From Rhodospirillaceae bacterium (lineage in GTDB: Bacteria; Pseudomonadota; Alphaproteobacteria; Rhodospirillales; Rhodospirillaceae): a DNA stretch of 64,000 bases. A program made the translations under genes and the position numbers. Below the pieces are notes generated by a model that was not told where the DNA came from, did not search any database, and was given only the letters and a program-made list of their open reading frames with translations. Of this stretch, positions 61,070 through 64,000 are shown in pieces (the first letter of the stretch is position 1; every line of letters begins with the position of its first letter). The DNA lies in contig JAPKDQ010000001.1 in NCBI GenBank assembly GCA_028822445.1, positions 124,001-188,000 of the forward strand, read 5' to 3'.

Positions 61070-62890
61070 ATGGATAAGCCTCTACCTCCCAAACTCGCAG
61101 CTCGACTAAACCAAGGTTTTGAAAGCCATAGGGGGGGCGACTTGCAAGCAGCTCTGAAAGCCTACGATTTGGTGCTGAAAAAGAAACCGCTTCATGCTGA
61201 TGCGCTGTGGTTAAAAGGGGCTGTTTTCGTTGGGCTTGGCGATGGCCCGTCTGCCGTTGCATGGCTCTTAAAGGCTGCGAAACGCCGGCCAACTGATGCC
61301 GCAATCATAAACGACCTGGGCATGGCGTATGAGTCATGTGGCGATATTGCTGCAGCAAGGGGTGCCTTTAAGAAGGCGCAAGCGCTGGATCCAGAGGAAC
61401 CTGCGGTACGCGTGAATATCGCCCGCTACGCCCAATCTGATGGGCAAGCAGATATCGCTCTCCATGAAGCTGATGAGGCGATAAAGACGCAACCATCTCT
61501 TGTTGAAGCGCACAATATTAGAGGGTTGGCTCTCTCTGCACTCGGGCGTGAAGATGAGGGTCTTGCGGCATTTTCTACTGCCCTCGCACACTCTCCTAAT
61601 GATATCGACGTACTTTTCAACAAAGGTGACCTGCTTCGAAGGCGCGGAGCGTTTGAAAATGGGGAGCTCGCACTGAGGAAGGTCGTGGGTCTTGCGAATC
61701 CCGGATCAGATGATTGGGCAAAAGCAATGATGTCACTAGGCCTCATTCATGTCGAACTTGCTCAGTATGCCGAGGCCATGGCTTGCTATGATGAAGTTCT
61801 TGGCTCGCGCCCCAGTCATGGTCTTACTTTGACCAACAGGGCAGATCTCAGACACCTTTTGGGAGACCTGGTGGGTGCGGAGCAAGACAATACCTTGGCG
61901 TTGGAGCTCGATGGCGACAATGCGATTGCTAGATCCAACCAATCGTTTATCCATTTGGCCAGAAGAAATTGGGGTGTTGGTTGGGATGAAAATGAAGCGC
62001 GATGGCTCGTCGATGAGCCCAATTCCATACGCCGTGACCGTGGACTACCAGCTTGGGACGGAGTGCCGTCAGAGAGTTTATCGCTGCTAGTTTGGGGGGA
62101 GCAGGGGCTGGGCGACCAGATTTTGTTTTCTACCCAACTAACGGGCCTGGTCTCAAGCGGAGTTCAACCAACGTTGGAAGTCGATCGCCGTTTTGCTCCA
62201 CTACTACAGCGAAGTTTTCCAGACCTGCCCGTATTTGCATATGATGAGATACCGTTTGAGGCTTCGCGTGTATTCGAACAGCAGATTGCTATTGGCTCTC
62301 TAGGTCGATTCTTACGGCGCTCTAGTGGTTCATTTCCGACACCTAAATCGTATCTGTCCCCTGACGAGGAGCTGACGCGCCGTCTACGTGCGAGATACTT
62401 AGAGATGGGTTGTGGGAAACCAGTTATTGGTTTGGCATGGAATAGTATTAACCCGCGCTCAGGTTTCAGGAAGTCGTTACCTTTGGCTGATTGGGATTCA
62501 ATCTTAACGACAGCTGACGCCCAATTCGTGTCTCTTCAGTATGGAGATGTAAACGATTCCATTGCATCAGCCCTCGAAAAAACTGGCATTCGCGTTGAAG
62601 TGGATGGTGAGGTTGACCCTCTGGCTGATTTTGATGCGGCGGCGGCGCAGGTCGCGGCCATGGACCTTATTATAGCAACATCTAATACCGCGGTGCACCT
62701 TGCCGGTGCACTTGGCAAAACGGTTTGGGTTATGGTTCCCGCTGTTCCCGACTGGCGCTGGGGTTTGGAGGGCGATACAGCACCCTGGTATCCAAACCTC
62801 AGACTCTTCCGCCAGAAAGAGCCGGGTGACTGGGCCCCTGTTATTCGTGATGTATCAACCGCTCTCAAGCAGTGGTGCGCGGCAATCTAG
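61070..62890 (+). CDS. TPR protein with glycosyltransferase-9-like C-terminal domain
   Basis: This 606-residue cytoplasmic protein has about seven TPR units in residues 1-290, each of about 34 residues (ALKAYDLVLKKKPLHADALW, ARGAFKKAQALDPEEPAVRV, EAMACYDEVLGSRPSHGLTL and others). The C-terminal half (about 310-606) has the pattern LVWGEQGLGDQILFSTQL, LEVDRRFAPLLQRSFP, IGLAWNSIN and SNTAVHLAGALGKTVWVMVP, found in TPR-linked glycosyltransferase-B-fold proteins of proteobacteria. A sugar-donor use is likely but unproven. It follows a TGA-ATG junction and overlaps the convergent DUF1800 stop by four bases. Confidence 0.85.
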   Translation: MDKPLPPKLAARLNQGFESHRGGDLQAALKAYDLVLKKKPLHADALWLKGAVFVGLGDGPSAVAWLLKAAKRRPTDAAIINDLGMAYESCGDIAAARGAFKKAQALDPEEPAVRVNIARYAQSDGQADIALHEADEAIKTQPSLVEAHNIRGLALSALGREDEGLAAFSTALAHSPNDIDVLFNKGDLLRRRGAFENGELALRKVVGLANPGSDDWAKAMMSLGLIHVELAQYAEAMACYDEVLGSRPSHGLTLTNRADLRHLLGDLVGAEQDNTLALELDGDNAIARSNQSFIHLARRNWGVGWDENEARWLVDEPNSIRRDRGLPAWDGVPSESLSLLVWGEQGLGDQILFSTQLTGLVSSGVQPTLEVDRRFAPLLQRSFPDLPVFAYDEIPFEASRVFEQQIAIGSLGRFLRRSSGSFPTPKSYLSPDEELTRRLRARYLEMGCGKPVIGLAWNSINPRSGFRKSLPLADWDSILTTADAQFVSLQYGDVNDSIASALEKTGIRVEVDGEVDPLADFDAAAAQVAAMDLIIATSNTAVHLAGALGKTVWVMVPAVPDWRWGLEGDTAPWYPNLRLFRQKEPGDWAPVIRDVSTALKQWCAAI

Positions 62891-64000
62891 CGGTGGGCAA
62901 ATTCATCAGCGGCTGCAATCACCCCTACTAAACGCCGTAGGTGGTTCTCTACGGTTCTGGCGGATGATGACTTTTGGCCTACATAGGTCAGGACACCATT
63001 GAGTCCCATGGCAAAGTCGATGAGATCGTCCATCTTAGTGCCTGGCAATTCGAAACCAATGATACGGCCCACCCAATCTTCGACAAGCTTATTGACGGAT
63101 GTTGTAGCGAGGGACTCGTCTGTGATTGAAACACCGGTCATTGGTAGGCCAAGAACTGTCAGCAAAGCGTTCCACTCGGTTATGAGTGCCGCAGATGATA
63201 ACCAATAACCATCGATGTCGGGGTGACCGTTAGGGGCGGGCCAAGTAAAGATTTGGTCTGGTGTCTTTCTAAGAAGACTAAACATGCTGCGGTGTGGCAC
63301 CGCTGTGGCACCAACAGACCGCATGAAGGCGACAGTCTTTTCGAAGGGCTGGCGGACTTTAGATGCAGCCGCCCCGATTTCCGGCGATAATAATATCGTT
63401 TTCATGACCTGCCGCAGTTGGTCTGGCTGCGATTGATGGCTCATCCAGGCCGAAATCGCTGCGTTTAGGACGTTGGTCGGGGGCGTATCCCCGAACAATC
63501 GGACACATATTTTTGTGCAGAGGAACGTTGCGGTTGCTTCATGCGTCGCGATGATGTCGAGGATCGCGCGCCCCTGAGCCATATCGTCCCTCAGGCCTGA
63601 AAGGTCTTTTCCCATAAAGAGCGCTGCGTCAGTGTTGTGCAAAAATGGCTCGTAATGGAATTCTCCAGTTGTAGGGAGTGTGCCAAGTTTGCGCATGCGA
63701 GTGCCGGATCCGACGGTCCATCCGGACAGTGCGCGAGACGTGGTTATGACATCATCATCCGTGAATCCGGTGGCCACGCCGTTGGAATTTTTGGTCACGG
63801 TTGAGGGGGCAACTTGTCCTAAATAGGCCCCTTGGCCGAGCGTGTGGAGCTCTAACAATTCTCTGGCATAGTTCTCATTCGGCGTGGCGGGCTTGCTGAT
63901 TGCGTTGTCGAGGTAAAATAACATTGAAACGCTTGTGGCATTTGCTTCGAGCATTTCTCTGAAGTTGCCGAATACGTGTGGCCGGATGGCATCTCGATCG
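62887..64000 (-). CDS. DUF1800 protein, 5' end outside window
   Basis: The frame continues to the window edge (DRDAIRPHVFGNFREM before the internal ATG at 63954), so the start is beyond base 64000. About 370 residues are visible. The DUF1800 signature is clear: MLFYLDNAISKP, NENYARELLELHTLGQG, ALSGWTVG and KDLSGL. Such proteins are exported, often beside a DUF1501 protein, and their role is not established. Here the downstream neighbour is a convergent TPR gene, so a DUF1501 partner is not on this side. Confidence 0.9.
   Translation of the reverse strand, partial: DRDAIRPHVFGNFREMLEANATSVSMLFYLDNAISKPATPNENYARELLELHTLGQGAYLGQVAPSTVTKNSNGVATGFTDDDVITTSRALSGWTVGSGTRMRKLGTLPTTGEFHYEPFLHNTDAALFMGKDLSGLRDDMAQGRAILDIIATHEATATFLCTKICVRLFGDTPPTNVLNAAISAWMSHQSQPDQLRQVMKTILLSPEIGAAASKVRQPFEKTVAFMRSVGATAVPHRSMFSLLRKTPDQIFTWPAPNGHPDIDGYWLSSAALITEWNALLTVLGLPMTGVSITDESLATTSVNKLVEDWVGRIIGFELPGTKMDDLIDFAMGLNGVLTYVGQKSSSARTVENHLRRLVGVIAAADEFAHR

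Noticed and set aside
1-64000. tRNA, rRNA, CRISPR arrays and insertion sequences
   Set aside because: None was recognised by eye. A covariance-model scan for RNA genes would settle the tRNA question.

Overview
The window reads as ordinary chromosome of an alphaproteobacterium, most like a marine Rhodospirillales-type lineage. This rests on remembered gene-order blocks, not a database search: uvrC-pgsA-moaD-moaE; MoxR-DUF58-DUF4159; DUF1285-Nudix-DUF6111-CCA transferase; sensor kinase-response regulator-MarR-ilvE; petABC with separate cytochrome b and c1; and lgt-MidA-pgeF. Most of the sequence looks moderately GC-rich and densely coding. No rRNA, tRNA, CRISPR array or insertion sequence was recognised. 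The first and last genes are cut by the window edges.

Layout. 0-6.4 kb: an accessory metabolic set with an alpha/beta hydrolase lacking the usual Ser, a CopD-like membrane protein, a secreted DUF1330-like protein, a glutaredoxin-DinB fusion, an OYE-type flavin/Fe-S oxidoreductase, an HSDL2-like SDR and an NmrA-like protein. 6.5-14.6 kb: a copper-handling locus with two small exported proteins, a TolC-like lipoprotein, a Tat-exported multicopper oxidase, a CopC-CopD-YtkA fusion and two ABC-2/DUF3526 permeases with no ATPase beside them. 14.6-16 kb: cysE divergent from a DecR-like Lrp regulator, with two palindromes between them. 16-22.6 kb: two exported peptidase-like proteins flanking a decayed CNNM/DUF21 gene, then a CueR-type copper regulator with its own operator, a PepSY membrane protein and an aldo/keto reductase. 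22.6-32.8 kb: the MoxR operon, then DUF1285, Nudix, DUF6111, CCA transferase and TrmL. 33-44 kb: the bc1 complex, ychF-pth-rplY-prs, a lipoprotein, pgeF, midA, lgt and hldD. 44-56.2 kb: ubiK, ybjN-like, proC, a TetR regulator, the two-component pair, MarR, ilvE, moaE/moaD, pgsA, uvrC, folB, a FolM-like SDR and a Ca/Na antiporter. 56.4-60 kb: a fused hydantoinase/5-oxoprolinase. 60-61.07 kb: a sharply AT-rich stretch of tiny reading frames. 61-64 kb: a TPR-glycosyltransferase-like protein converging on a DUF1800 gene.

How they work together. The copper genes at 6.5-14.6 kb and the CueR regulator at 19.4 kb form a plausible periplasmic copper oxidation and trafficking module. The 33-56 kb region is core: respiration, translation quality control, nucleotide and envelope precursors, molybdopterin and folate. 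The least explained parts are the AT-rich island, the ATPase-less permease pair and the small exported proteins of the copper locus.
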